The notes under the pieces were generated by a model that saw only the letters and a list, made by a program, of their open reading frames with translations, was not told the DNA's origin and ran no database searches. Below are positions 1 through 8,953 of a DNA stretch of 64,000 bases, piece after piece. The stretch spans positions 916,261 through 980,260 of the forward strand of contig NZ_JAACFS010000001.1 of the NCBI RefSeq assembly GCF_029051645.1, given 5' to 3'. Source of the stretch: Bradyrhizobium sp. CSA112. Its GTDB lineage: Bacteria; Pseudomonadota; Alphaproteobacteria; Rhizobiales; Xanthobacteraceae. A program made the translations under genes and the position numbers. How positions within the stretch are numbered: position 1 is the stretch's first letter; every line of letters begins with the position of its first letter.

Positions 1-925
1 CCTTGGCTTCAGTGAGCGTGCCGACCATGAAGCCCTCGATGGTCATGCGCTTGTAGACCCATTGCACCATCGGCAGGCTGAAATTGCCGCCCATCAGGCC
101 GGAGACAACGATCTTGCCGCCGCGCGCAACGGTCGCAACGGCGAACGCCATTGATTTCTCATTACCCGCAAAATCAACGACGCCGTCGAAGCCGCCCTCG
201 GTTTCTTTCAGGATGCGCCTGACGATTTCGGGCTCGGCCGGATCGTAGGCGACAGCAGCACCGTTCTGCAGCGCGGTTTCGCGCGCGGCAGGGGAGAGAT
301 CGGCGACCGTAATGTTCTGCTTGAACATCGCCTGCGCGAACGAAAGCCCCATCATGCCGACGCCGCCGAGCCCGATCAGCAGCAAATTGCGCTGCCGCGG
401 GCGGTCGACCAGCCGCTTCAGCGCGCCATAGGCGGTTACCCCCGAGCACATCAGCGTCGCCGCCTGATTGACCGGCAGCGGATCGTAATCCAAGAGATAT
501 TTGGCGTCGGGCACCAGCACGTGAGTGGCAAAGCCGCCATCGATCGAGACGCCGAGGAAGCGCTGCTTGACGCAGAGGTTCTCGTCGCCATTGGCGCAGT
601 CGCGGCACTTGCCGCAGCCGATCCAGGGGAATACCGCCTGCTTCTTTCCGATCAGGTCGTTCGAGGCATCGGGACCCACTTCATCGACGACACCTGCGAT
701 CTCGTGCCCGAGCGTGAACGGCAGCGTCATGCCGCGCGTGGTGTCGAGCCTTTTGCCGCCGCCGAGATCGGCATAGCCGTCCTGGATGTGCAGGTCGGAA
801 TGGCACAGACCACAGCGTTCGATGCGGACGAGGACCTCGCGTCCAATCGGCTCCGGCGTGTCGATGATGGTTTCGCACAATGGCGCATCGAATTTGACGA
901 GGGACTGGCGGACCATTCGCGCCAT
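1..925 (-). CDS. Zinc-dependent alcohol dehydrogenase, 3' end cut by window edge
   Basis: Medium-chain, NAD(P)-linked, zinc-dependent alcohol dehydrogenase. About 308 codons are present and the C-terminus lies outside the window. The N-terminal GroES-like domain shows the catalytic zinc motif CGLCHSD (Cys38) and GHE (73-75). Cys104, Cys107, Cys110 and Cys118 form the four-cysteine structural zinc lobe. The Rossmann nucleotide loop GLGGVG is at about 185-190. The ATG at 925 opens MARMVRQSLVKF, preceded by a GGAG-like site. It is on the same strand as the rsmA operon but 35 bases beyond it, so it may be read through from that operon. The substrate cannot be told from sequence. Confidence 0.9.
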   Translation of the reverse strand, partial: MARMVRQSLVKFDAPLCETIIDTPEPIGREVLVRIERCGLCHSDLHIQDGYADLGGGKRLDTTRGMTLPFTLGHEIAGVVDEVGPDASNDLIGKKQAVFPWIGCGKCRDCANGDENLCVKQRFLGVSIDGGFATHVLVPDAKYLLDYDPLPVNQAATLMCSGVTAYGALKRLVDRPRQRNLLLIGLGGVGMMGLSFAQAMFKQNITVADLSPAARETALQNGAAVAYDPAEPEIVRRILKETEGGFDGVVDFAGNEKSMAFAVATVARGGKIVVSGLMGGNFSLPMVQWVYKRMTIEGFMVGTLTEAK

Positions 926-960
926 GGCGCTTCTCCTTGAGCACGTTTCTTCAGGACGTT

Positions 961-1818
961 TTACGATTTTGTGTTTCGTATATCGGTCAATTTACGGGCC
1001 ATGGCAACAAAACCCGAGACCGGAATGGTTTCGGCGCGCCTCGTTGGGTCGATATCTGCAGCCCCGGCCAGCCTGGCCGGATCGACCGACAGCGATTTCA
1101 AGCTCTGCCGAAGCATTTTCCGGCGCTGGCCGAAGGCCGCGGCCGCCACCTGTTCAAGCGCACGGCGGTCGCAGGTTTCAGGCGCGTTGCGCGGCACCAG
1201 CCGCACCACCGAGGAGGTCACCTTGGGCTGCGGCACGAAAGCGGCCGGAGAAATGTCGAACAGGATTTTGGTTTCAGTACGCCAGTTGGCGAGCACCGCG
1301 AGCCGACCATAGGCCTCATCATTCTCCTGAGCTACGATCCGCTCGGCGACCTCGCGCTGAAACATCAGCACCATCATGTCGTACCAGGGCGGCCATGGCT
1401 CGATCGAGAGCCAGTCCACCAAGAGCGCGGTCGCGATATTGTAGGGCAGGTTGGCGACGATCTTGGCCGGCTCGCCGCCCAGCATTGGGCGCGGATCGAA
1501 ACGCTGGGCGTCGGCATGCACAATTTCGAGCCGCCCGGGATAGCGCTTCGCGATATAGTCAAGCGGGGCCAGCGCGCGCTCGTCGCGTTCGACCGCAATG
1601 ACGCGCTTGGCGCCCAGCGCCAGCAGCGCGCGCGTCAGGCCGCCGGGGCCGGGGCCGACCTCGATGACGGTGGCGCCTTCGAGCGGGCCCGCGGCGCGTG
1701 CAATCCGCGCCGTGAGGTTGAGGTCGAGCAGGAAATTCTGGCCAAGGGATTTGCGTGCCGACAGGGAATGTTCGCGGATGACCTCGCGCAGCGGCGGCAG
1801 ATCGTCGATCGCGCTCAT
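961..1818 (-). CDS. rsmA: 16S rRNA (adenine1518/1519-N6)-dimethyltransferase
   Basis: RsmA (KsgA) dimethylates two adjacent adenines in the 3' terminal hairpin of 16S rRNA, a late step of small-subunit maturation, using S-adenosylmethionine. The protein is 285 aa, normal for the family. It shows GQNFL (26-30), the SAM-binding loop EVGPGPGG (53-60), the acidic strand end VERDE, and the catalytic NLPY (123-126). The start ATG overlaps the stop of pdxA as ATGA (1815-1818), so the two genes are probably translationally coupled. It is the last gene of the lptF-to-rsmA run; the surA-pdxA-rsmA order is widespread in proteobacteria. An older name is ksgA. Confidence 0.97.
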   Translation of the reverse strand: MSAIDDLPPLREVIREHSLSARKSLGQNFLLDLNLTARIARAAGPLEGATVIEVGPGPGGLTRALLALGAKRVIAVERDERALAPLDYIAKRYPGRLEIVHADAQRFDPRPMLGGEPAKIVANLPYNIATALLVDWLSIEPWPPWYDMMVLMFQREVAERIVAQENDEAYGRLAVLANWRTETKILFDISPAAFVPQPKVTSSVVRLVPRNAPETCDRRALEQVAAAAFGQRRKMLRQSLKSLSVDPARLAGAADIDPTRRAETIPVSGFVAMARKLTDIRNTKS

Positions 1819-2834
1819 ATAGCCTTGGTCGTCGCCATGCGCGCGGCGAGCCGCAACGCCGCGGCGAGGCTGGACGGGTTGGCCTTGCCGGTGCCGGCAA
1901 TGTCGAAGGCCGTGCCGTGGTCCGGCGAGGTGCGAATGAACGGCAGGCCCAGCGTGACGTTGACGGCGTCCTCAAACGCAATCGTCTTGATCGGGATCAA
2001 CGCCTGGTCGTGATACATGCAGACGGCGCAGTCGTAGGTCTTGCGCGCCGCGGCGTGAAACATCGTATCCGCTGGCAAGGGCCCCCTGGCGTCGATACCT
2101 TCCGCGCGCAGCGTTTCGACGGCAGGCGCGACGATGTCGATGTCTTCGCTGCCGAGCGAGCCGTCTTCGCCGGCATGCGGATTGAGGCCCGATATTGCGA
2201 GCCGCGGCTGGGCCAGCCCGAAATGCGCTTTCAGATCCGCGACCGCAATCCGGGCGGTCGTCACGATCAGCTCGCTCGACAGCTGTGTCAGCGCCTCGCG
2301 CAGCGAGAGGTGGATGGTCACGGGAACGACGGCGAGCGCCGGCGACCAAAGCATCATCACGGGTTGGAGCACGCTGCCGCCATTGGCGGCAAGCTCGGCG
2401 AGAAACTCGGTGTGGCCGGGATGGCGGAATCCGGCGCGGTAGAGCACGCTCTTGGCGATCGGGTTGGTGACGACGGCGCCCGCTCTTCCTCGCCTGACAT
2501 GGTCGACGGCGTGGCGAATGGAGGCGAGGGCGGCGTTCGCGCTGGTATCGTCGGGTTGTCCGGGCCGCGCCGTGGCGATTTCGCCTGTTGCCACGACAGG
2601 CAAGGCTTTCGCGAATGCTGCGCTGGCTTCCTCAGGGACGGCATCGGCGAGTTCGAGCTGCGATCCCAGAATTTTGGCGCGGTCGGCGAAGAACGCGCGA
2701 TCGCCGAGCAGATAGAACGGCGGGAGGTCCAGTTCGCGGCGCCGCAGCCAGGCGGCGAGGGCGATGTCGGGGCCGATGCCCGCAGGTTCACCGGATGTCA
2801 GCGCAAGGGGCGTCGTCTTCGGATCCTTGGCCAT
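1815..2834 (-). CDS. pdxA: 4-hydroxythreonine-4-phosphate dehydrogenase
   Basis: PdxA oxidises 4-phosphohydroxy-L-threonine in the DXP-dependent pyridoxal phosphate pathway. The protein is 339 aa. It has the N-terminal [15 protein letters not shown] motif and the three family metal-site histidines in [16 protein letters not shown] and [10 protein letters not shown]. The open frame reaches further upstream, but the ATG at 2834 gives [19 protein letters not shown], the usual family N-terminus. That ATG shares one base with the stop codon of the upstream surA-like gene (TGATG). The downstream overlap with rsmA is ATGA. Confidence 0.95.
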   Translation of the reverse strand: MAKDPKTTPLALTSGEPAGIGPDIALAAWLRRRELDLPPFYLLGDRAFFADRAKILGSQLELADAVPEEASAAFAKALPVVATGEIATARPGQPDDTSANAALASIRHAVDHVRRGRAGAVVTNPIAKSVLYRAGFRHPGHTEFLAELAANGGSVLQPVMMLWSPALAVVPVTIHLSLREALTQLSSELIVTTARIAVADLKAHFGLAQPRLAISGLNPHAGEDGSLGSEDIDIVAPAVETLRAEGIDARGPLPADTMFHAAARKTYDCAVCMYHDQALIPIKTIAFEDAVNVTLGLPFIRTSPDHGTAFDIAGTGKANPSSLAAALRLAARMATTKAI

Positions 2835-3781
2835 CAACGATATTCGATCATCGCGGCTTTGCGGATGTCGGCCAGGTAAGACTTCGACTTTGCCTCGTAT
2901 TTCTGGGTGTACATCTTTTCGCGGATTTCCCGCTTCTTCGGCGTGTCGATCTTGGTCGGCTTCCTGTCGCACAACGCCACCATCTCCACGCCCTGCTTGG
3001 TGATTTCGGGCGGGGTCAAACGGCCGACCGGCGTCTTGTCCAGGAGTTCACGAAGCGGGCCGGGGATGTCGGCCGACGTTTTGGTGACGAGGCCGCGGAT
3101 TGCGGCATTCTGCATCGACTTGAAGTAGGAGTTGGCCTGTTCGCAGCTCTGGACGCGCTCGCGCAGGGTTTCGGCTTCCTTGCGTCGCAAATCGATCGCG
3201 CTTTGCGCCGAGCCGCGCGGCACGATCAGGACAATCGGCTGCAGCTTGTATTCGAACGCCTCGGTCTGGGTCGCCTCGCCGCTTTCCTGGGCTGCGGCGG
3301 CAACTTCCTTCTCGCCGACCTGCAGGCTCTCCTTGAAGCGGCCGCGCACCAGACTGCCCCAGACCATCTCGGCCTTGAGTCGGGCCTTCAGCGTTTCCGG
3401 CCGGACACCGCCGCCCTCCAGGGATTTGGTCAGTTGTTCGGGCGACAGACGCATCCGCTGGCTCATTTGCCCATAGGCTTGATCGATATCGCTCGCGGTA
3501 GGATCGACACCGAATCTCTTGGCTTCCCTGATCTTCACCTTTTCGTTGATCAACTCGTCGATCACTTCCTGCCGGGGCATCTGCTTGCGCGTGGTCAGGA
3601 AGTTGAGCTTGGTGCGCTGCTCGATGTCGAGGCTGGTGATGGGCTCGCCATTGACCATCACGACCACGGACTGTGCCCGCAGCGGTGAAACGCCGCCGGC
3701 GAGCATGGCAATCGCGACGGCACAGCCGGCGATCAGGGACCAAAGTCGGCGAGGAGGAAGCGCAATGATCGTCATGGTCAT
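2834..3781 (-). CDS. SurA-like periplasmic chaperone / peptidyl-prolyl isomerase-like protein
   Basis: Periplasmic chaperone of the SurA N-terminal family, expected to escort outer-membrane proteins such as the neighbouring LptD. From the ATG at 3781 it is 315 aa; the open frame begins 18 bases earlier at a TTG. A signal peptide is visible (a hydrophobic run ending near GGVSPLRAQS), followed by VVMVNGEPITSLDIEQR, typical of the SurA N domain. Only one weak parvulin-like segment follows, whereas E. coli SurA is about 428 aa with two, so this is the short alphaproteobacterial form. It lies between lptD (66-base gap) and pdxA (1-base overlap). I leave the symbol blank because isomerase activity is not evident. 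Confidence 0.85.
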   Translation of the reverse strand: MTMTIIALPPRRLWSLIAGCAVAIAMLAGGVSPLRAQSVVVMVNGEPITSLDIEQRTKLNFLTTRKQMPRQEVIDELINEKVKIREAKRFGVDPTASDIDQAYGQMSQRMRLSPEQLTKSLEGGGVRPETLKARLKAEMVWGSLVRGRFKESLQVGEKEVAAAAQESGEATQTEAFEYKLQPIVLIVPRGSAQSAIDLRRKEAETLRERVQSCEQANSYFKSMQNAAIRGLVTKTSADIPGPLRELLDKTPVGRLTPPEITKQGVEMVALCDRKPTKIDTPKKREIREKMYTQKYEAKSKSYLADIRKAAMIEYR

Positions 3782-3847
3782 GTCAGCCGTATCAACCAAT
3801 TCGTACCGCGGTGCGCTGGGTACTGTCCGGCAAGGTCGGGCCTCACG

Positions 3848-6343
3848 CTACTGAATGCCGCTGCTGCCGGACGACGAGGACGAATTCGCAATGGTCCGCA
3901 GGCCGATCTGCAGCATGAAAGCGTGGTTGAGCACCGGCGGCGTCGTCCCAGCCTGATAGGTATAGGACGTGACGTAGTTGGCTGCCAGCACGAAGCAATC
4001 GTCCACATAGCCGGCGCCGATGATGTACTGGTTCAGCTTGTTGGCTTCAAGATCCCAGCGCGCCGCTCCCGACACCACCCAGTTCGAAGCCACCTTGATC
4101 GAGGCGGTGCCGAGCAGGCCTTCGCGCCGGGTCAGGTATCCGAGTTCCGGCTGGGCGGCATAGTTGCCGTACAACATGCTGACCGACCAGCGATCAAACG
4201 AGGCGCGTCCCTCGGCTTCGAAACGATTGACGTTCAGCGTCGCCTCATCCACGCGCGAGCGCACGCTGAACGTATAGGTCCGGTTCGGCGAATAATTGAC
4301 GCGGGCGACGTAGTCCGACCGGGTGTTCTGCAGGCCGGATTCGAGGCCGGTGTTAGTCGCATCCTGCACCGCATACGAATTCAGGCCGAACAACTGGTAG
4401 GACTGGCCGAACAGCACGTTGATGCTGCCGCCGCGGTCGAACTGCGTGGTCGCCTGGACGCCGACATTGGCGCGGCCGCCGCCTTCGACGCGGTCGTAGC
4501 CCGAGAACTTGTCGACAGCGAACAGGTTGCTGGCGTCGAACACCATGCTCTGCGCGTCTTCGTTCGGCAGTCTGCCGGCGAAGGTCTCGTTGGGACGCGC
4601 GATAATTTGCGCGATCGGCTCGATCGTGGTGGTGCCCCAAGGCTGAACGTTGATGAAGGGGTAGCGGTATTCGAGGCCGACCGCCGGCATCAGGCGGACC
4701 GCCTGCGTGTCGCCGACGGGGAGGAAGTTCGAGACGCCGGGCTGGTTCGAGATCGAGGCGTCGATGGCATCGGCGCGCATGATCGCAAACGGCGTCCAGA
4801 TCTGGCCGATCGGATCGGTGTATGAGCGCCGCCACTGCGCCTCAGCCGTCAGCCGCGTATAGGTGCCAGGCATACCTCGTAGCAGACACTGCGAGGGAAT
4901 CCGGGCCAGCGGATCGGCCGATGCGTTCAGGCACAGGCCGTTGGTGTTGGCCAATGTCGTGATCGGGTCGAAGGCCGCGGTCGTGCGCGACAGGCTGGTG
5001 AAGTTCGTCTTGTAGCTGACCTCACCGCCGAGGATCGGGTGGTTGATGACATTGTTGTAGTCGACGACCGGGTGGATCACCGGCACCTTGTCCTGGTTGC
5101 CGGAGAACGAGAGGTAGTGGATCGTGCGCGCATCGAAGAAGCTGCGGTTGCCGACGCCGGTCAGATACAGCTGTGAGATCGCTTCCGTCGGAAGACTGAG
5201 GAACGAGCCCAGCGGATCCTTGTATTGGGCCAGCCGGTAGTCCGAGAAGAAGAGGTAGTCCGACAGCAGTACGCCGTCCCAGCCCCAGACCCATTTGTCG
5301 TTGAGCGCGAACTGCCCCTTGGTGTCGATACCGCCGCGGAAGTCACGGTCGCCCGGCTGTCCGGCGAAGGCGCCGGGATCGAGCTGATTAATGCCGTAGC
5401 CGCGGATCTGGTACGAGCCATTGATCAGCCGCTGGCGGAATTCGCCCTGGAACAGCACGCCCTGCCTTGTGGTGAAGCGCGGATTGAAGGTCGCGTCATA
5501 GTCCGGCGCGATCGCCCAGTAGAACGGGGTTTCGACCGCGTAGCCATAGGTCGAGTTGGAGCTGTAGGCGGGCATCAGGAAGCCCGTCTTGCGCTTGACG
5601 GTCGGGTCGGGCGTCGAGAAATACGGCAGATACGCCATCGGCACGCCGAAGAACTCGAGCTGCGCGTTCTCGAAGTACAGCATCTTGTCGGTCTGGTCGT
5701 GGATGATGCGCGCACCCTTGACCTGCCACAGCGGCGGCTTCTTCGGATTGTCCTTGCACGGCGCGCACGCGGTATAGACGCCGTTTTCGAACACGGTGTA
5801 ATTGCCCGCGGAACGGTCGGCGCGCGTCGCCGCCATGCGCGTGTCATCCGCCGTATCGACGCGCAGCGAGTCGACGAAACCATCCCGGTAGTCGTCGCTC
5901 AGATCCATGATGTTGGCGTAGGTGACTTTGCCTTCCGCGTCGGTCAGGCGGATGTTGCCTTCCGCGTGCAGCCGCTTGGTCTTCTGGTCGTAAATGACCT
6001 TGTCGGCCTCCACGCTGGTGCCGTTGTAGAACATCTGCACGTTGCCGACCGCCGACACGCGCTGGTTGTTGTAGTCGTAGTCCACCTCGACCGCTTGCAC
6101 GAGCATCTTGCCGTCATTGTTGACGGGGCGCGGCGGCGGCTTGGGTGGCCGTGGATTGTAAGTGAAGCTTTGCGCCGAGGCCGGCACCGTCAGGGCAAGC
6201 TCGATCGAGCCCGCGAAAACGAATCCGGCGAGCAGCGCAATCATAGGGACGCCAAAGGCAGCCATGCGGGCTCGATAGCGGCGCACATTGGTGCGCCGCC
6301 TGAACGCAGGCGACCTCAATTGGCGGGCGGCGACAACGGCCAC
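3848..6343 (-). CDS. lptD: LPS-assembly outer-membrane protein LptD
   Basis: LptD is the outer-membrane barrel that, with LptE, inserts lipopolysaccharide into the outer leaflet. The protein is about 831 aa. A signal region (MAAFGVPMIALLAGF, ending PASAQS) is followed by a Pro-rich linker, an OstA/LptA-like jellyroll (DYDYNNQRVSAVGNVQMFYN) and a long barrel. The open frame reaches 6409, but a GTG at 6343 is preceded by AGGAGG with a 7-base spacer and overlaps the lptG stop by one base (TAGTG); I prefer that start. A third option is ATG at 6265. The C-terminus is Ser/Gly-rich. Co-transcription with lptG and lptF puts the LPS export parts in one operon. Confidence 0.93.
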   Translation of the reverse strand: MAVVAARQLRSPAFRRRTNVRRYRARMAAFGVPMIALLAGFVFAGSIELALTVPASAQSFTYNPRPPKPPPRPVNNDGKMLVQAVEVDYDYNNQRVSAVGNVQMFYNGTSVEADKVIYDQKTKRLHAEGNIRLTDAEGKVTYANIMDLSDDYRDGFVDSLRVDTADDTRMAATRADRSAGNYTVFENGVYTACAPCKDNPKKPPLWQVKGARIIHDQTDKMLYFENAQLEFFGVPMAYLPYFSTPDPTVKRKTGFLMPAYSSNSTYGYAVETPFYWAIAPDYDATFNPRFTTRQGVLFQGEFRQRLINGSYQIRGYGINQLDPGAFAGQPGDRDFRGGIDTKGQFALNDKWVWGWDGVLLSDYLFFSDYRLAQYKDPLGSFLSLPTEAISQLYLTGVGNRSFFDARTIHYLSFSGNQDKVPVIHPVVDYNNVINHPILGGEVSYKTNFTSLSRTTAAFDPITTLANTNGLCLNASADPLARIPSQCLLRGMPGTYTRLTAEAQWRRSYTDPIGQIWTPFAIMRADAIDASISNQPGVSNFLPVGDTQAVRLMPAVGLEYRYPFINVQPWGTTTIEPIAQIIARPNETFAGRLPNEDAQSMVFDASNLFAVDKFSGYDRVEGGGRANVGVQATTQFDRGGSINVLFGQSYQLFGLNSYAVQDATNTGLESGLQNTRSDYVARVNYSPNRTYTFSVRSRVDEATLNVNRFEAEGRASFDRWSVSMLYGNYAAQPELGYLTRREGLLGTASIKVASNWVVSGAARWDLEANKLNQYIIGAGYVDDCFVLAANYVTSYTYQAGTTPPVLNHAFMLQIGLRTIANSSSSSGSSGIQ

Positions 6344-7440
6344 TACCCGTCCTCCTGGTACAACAAGGCCAAAAAGCCGGTGAGGCCACCCACACAGACG
6401 GGCAACCACGCCGCAGCGATGGGATGCATCAACTCAGCCTTGCTCAAATCCTCAGTAACTTTCGATAGAACGTAGAGCAGAAAGCCTGCGCCCACGCCAC
6501 TCAAAACCATCTTTTGCACGCCGCCCATCCGGAAGAAGCGAAGGCTGACGGAAGCCGCCAACATCACCATTGCAGCCAGCAAAAACGGCTGTGCGATGAG
6601 CTTATGGTACTGCAGACGGTAGCCTGCGGTCGCGAAGCCGGAGCTTTCGGAAGAGCGGATATAGCCGGGCAGTTGCCAAAAAGACACGGTTTCCGGGGTC
6701 GAGAAACTGTTGCGGACCTGGGCCGGGGTGAGGGTGGTCGAGAGGTAATAGTTCTCCTGATCAACCGGAGGTTTATCTAGGGAGTATCTCCGTACCGATT
6801 TGAACGCCCAGCGGCCTTCCTCAAGCGAGGCTTCGCGCGCTTCGATTCGCTCCTTGAACTGGAGATCGGTGTCGAACCGGAACACGGTCAGTCCGGTCAG
6901 CCGCACACCCTGCTGCTCGCTGCGCGCCGCATTGATGATCGATTGGCCGTCGCTGTTGATCTGGTTGAGCCAGAAGCCGGATGCATCCTGGATGCCGGCG
7001 CCGGGCGCCGAGCCGAACAGCTCAGCCTCCATCCGCTTGGAAAGCTCGCGCAGGTTGGCTGACATCGGATTGTAGGCGACCGTCGCCACGGTGCCGAGGA
7101 TGATCGCGCTTGCCAGCGCAGGCGAGATGAACTGCCAGGCGGATACGCCGGCCGCACGTGCGACCACCAGTTCGAGCCGCCGCGACAGCGCCAGATAGCA
7201 GGTCATCGCGCCGATCAGGACGCAGAACGGCATCAGCTTTTCCAGCAGTTGCGGCACCCGGTAAAGCGACGTCTGCGCCACCGTGATCGCGGAGGCCGAT
7301 ACCAGCCCGGAGGTCTTGCGGACCATTTCGATGTAGTCGACCAGCACGAGCAGCACGAAAATGCTCGCAAACACGCCCACCGCCGCGACCAGGAAGCGGC
7401 CGGCAAAGTATCGCCCGAGCGTGTTGGTCATCATGCTCAT
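6343..7440 (-). CDS. lptG: LPS export ABC transporter permease LptG
   Basis: LptG pairs with LptF and the ATPase LptB to extract LPS from the inner membrane and push it onto the LptC-A-D bridge. The protein is 365 aa with the YjgP/YjgQ layout: N-terminal membrane helices (TLGRYFAGRFLVAAVGVF), a periplasmic jellyroll of about 150 aa, and C-terminal helices ending near GGLTGFLALLYQEDG. The start at 7440 (MSMMTNTLGRYF) forms an ATGA overlap with the lptF stop; ATG at 7434 or 7431 is also possible. Its stop overlaps the GTG start of lptD. LptB and LptC are not in the window. Confidence 0.94.
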   Translation of the reverse strand: MSMMTNTLGRYFAGRFLVAAVGVFASIFVLLVLVDYIEMVRKTSGLVSASAITVAQTSLYRVPQLLEKLMPFCVLIGAMTCYLALSRRLELVVARAAGVSAWQFISPALASAIILGTVATVAYNPMSANLRELSKRMEAELFGSAPGAGIQDASGFWLNQINSDGQSIINAARSEQQGVRLTGLTVFRFDTDLQFKERIEAREASLEEGRWAFKSVRRYSLDKPPVDQENYYLSTTLTPAQVRNSFSTPETVSFWQLPGYIRSSESSGFATAGYRLQYHKLIAQPFLLAAMVMLAASVSLRFFRMGGVQKMVLSGVGAGFLLYVLSKVTEDLSKAELMHPIAAAWLPVCVGGLTGFLALLYQEDG

Positions 7441-8606
7441 GCTGTGGCGGGCCGTCCAAAGAACCGCGCAAGGCGCGCGTTCGACCTGTTGATCGCCTCT
7501 ATTAGCGCTGCCGGCGGCTCCACCACGACGCCGCCGATGATCATCCACAGCCCGCCGCCGATCGCGGCGAACAGCATCGAGTACTGGACGAAAGCCATGC
7601 CCGGCGTCTTCACCGTCATCACCGAGCAGGCGAATCCCGCCATGCGCAGGCCAAACACCGCCAGGATCGATCCGCCGATCGAAAAATTGCGGCTCTGGCG
7701 CGTGGTGCGCGGCGTGCCGAGGAACGCAAAGGTCAGCACTGCGAAGGCGAAGGGATAGACCGGCGCCAGGAAGCGGTCATGCAACTCGGCAAGAAACTGC
7801 CCGGAAAGCTGCTTGAAAACCGGATCGTCCTCCGGTGGCGAAACCAGCTCCCAGAGATAGCGTTCGCGAATTCCCAGCGCGACGTCGCGGCCGCGATTGG
7901 AGAATTTCGACATGTCGAAGGCATAGCGGGCGAAAGCCACCAGCGCCGGATCGCGCTTTCCCGCCTCGAAACGTTCGAGGTTGCCGTCCTCCAGCACCAG
8001 GTAGGAGCCGTTCTCGTTCTTCAGCACCGTGCCGTGGTCGGCAATGATGGTGACGCGCTCCTTGGGATCGCGGCGGTCATCGACGAAGATGCCGGCGAGC
8101 ACGCCGCCCGGCTGCCGTTCCCGGATGCGAATCGTCAGGTTCTGATCGAGCTGGGCGAAACGTCCGGGCTGCAGGATGTTGGTCAGCACGTCGGCCGTGA
8201 TCTCGGCGTCCCATTGCTTGATCCGGCGCAGGCCGTCGGGAGCGAGATAGGCACCGATAAAGGTGACCAGGATCGCCACTACACAAGTGGCGAAGAAAAA
8301 CGGGCGGAACAGCCGGAATGGGGAAAAGCCGGCGGCATTCATTACGATGATTTCGGAATCGGTGGCGAGCTTGTTCAACGTGTGCGAGATCGCAATCATC
8401 AGCGCGATCGGCGCGATGACCAGAACAAGCGCCGGAATCACCAGGCTGGTGATGCCGAGGAAGGTAATGATGGTCTGGCCCTGGCTCGTCATCAGGTCGA
8501 TGCCGCGCAACGCCTGCGTAATCCAGATCACGCCGGTGAGGCTGACCAGGATCAGCGCAAACGACGCGAGCGTCGTGCGGAAAATGTACCTGTCGATCGA
8601 CCCCAT
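7437..8606 (-). CDS. lptF: LPS export ABC transporter permease LptF
   Basis: Inner-membrane permease partner of LptG in the LptB2FG exporter. The protein is 389 aa from ATG 8606 (MGSIDRYIFRTTLASFALI); the frame stays open a further 11 codons, but this start fits the family. Membrane helices lie at roughly residues 10-35, 50-80 and 90-115, then a periplasmic beta-rich domain, then three C-terminal helices. LptF is told from LptG by gene order (first) and by the MGSIDRYIFR N-terminus typical of alphaproteobacterial LptF. It is the first gene of the operon, with a candidate promoter about 100 bases upstream. Confidence 0.93.
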   Translation of the reverse strand: MGSIDRYIFRTTLASFALILVSLTGVIWITQALRGIDLMTSQGQTIITFLGITSLVIPALVLVIAPIALMIAISHTLNKLATDSEIIVMNAAGFSPFRLFRPFFFATCVVAILVTFIGAYLAPDGLRRIKQWDAEITADVLTNILQPGRFAQLDQNLTIRIRERQPGGVLAGIFVDDRRDPKERVTIIADHGTVLKNENGSYLVLEDGNLERFEAGKRDPALVAFARYAFDMSKFSNRGRDVALGIRERYLWELVSPPEDDPVFKQLSGQFLAELHDRFLAPVYPFAFAVLTFAFLGTPRTTRQSRNFSIGGSILAVFGLRMAGFACSVMTVKTPGMAFVQYSMLFAAIGGGLWMIIGGVVVEPPAALIEAINRSNARLARFFGRPATA

Positions 8607-8953
8607 CGCTACCGCACGATCCCACCTTGCGCGCCCCAAGAGCGGCTACCGACCAACCCCTGCTTTTAGGGTTCCCCTTTGGTCGGGCCGCCAATACAGC
8701 CGTCTACATTCTCACTACCATCCCTTTGATCCGTCAACAAAATGGCCGGGCCGTGGCGTCCCCTCGACACGGTTAATAATTGACCCATGTGGCCTTCCGG
8801 TCACTGCGGCGCTTGGCAGCGCCGCGGCTTGCGGGTCATAGTGCCGAAAACATCAGGTCCCCAGCGATTTGGGGCCGCCACCGAAGAGAATATTCCATCA
8901 TACGGGCCGATTCCGGACCCGCAAGACAGCCCTGAATTCTGGAGGATTTACCT
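8607..8953. other. Divergent intergenic region between lptF and pepA
   Basis: This stretch of about 350 bases separates the minus-strand lpt operon from plus-strand pepA and should hold promoters for both. The lptF-side candidate is listed separately. On the pepA side, CTGGAGGATTTACCT just before 8954 is a clear ribosome-binding site. A TTGACC at 8780-8785 has no convincing -10 partner. I see no small gene or RNA here. Confidence 0.5.
8708..8737 (-). promoter_or_regulatory. Candidate promoter of the lptF operon
   Basis: Read on the minus strand there is TTGACG (8737-8732), an 18-base spacer and GAGAAT (8713-8708). This is a plausible sigma-70-type pair about 100 bases before the lptF start. 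The -10 matches consensus in four of six positions. It is assigned by eye only. Confidence 0.35.

Noticed and set aside
174..944. Overlapping frames on both strands within the alcohol dehydrogenase
   Set aside because: They are out-of-frame shadows of the dehydrogenase, rich in Arg and Ala as expected for high-GC frameshift translation.
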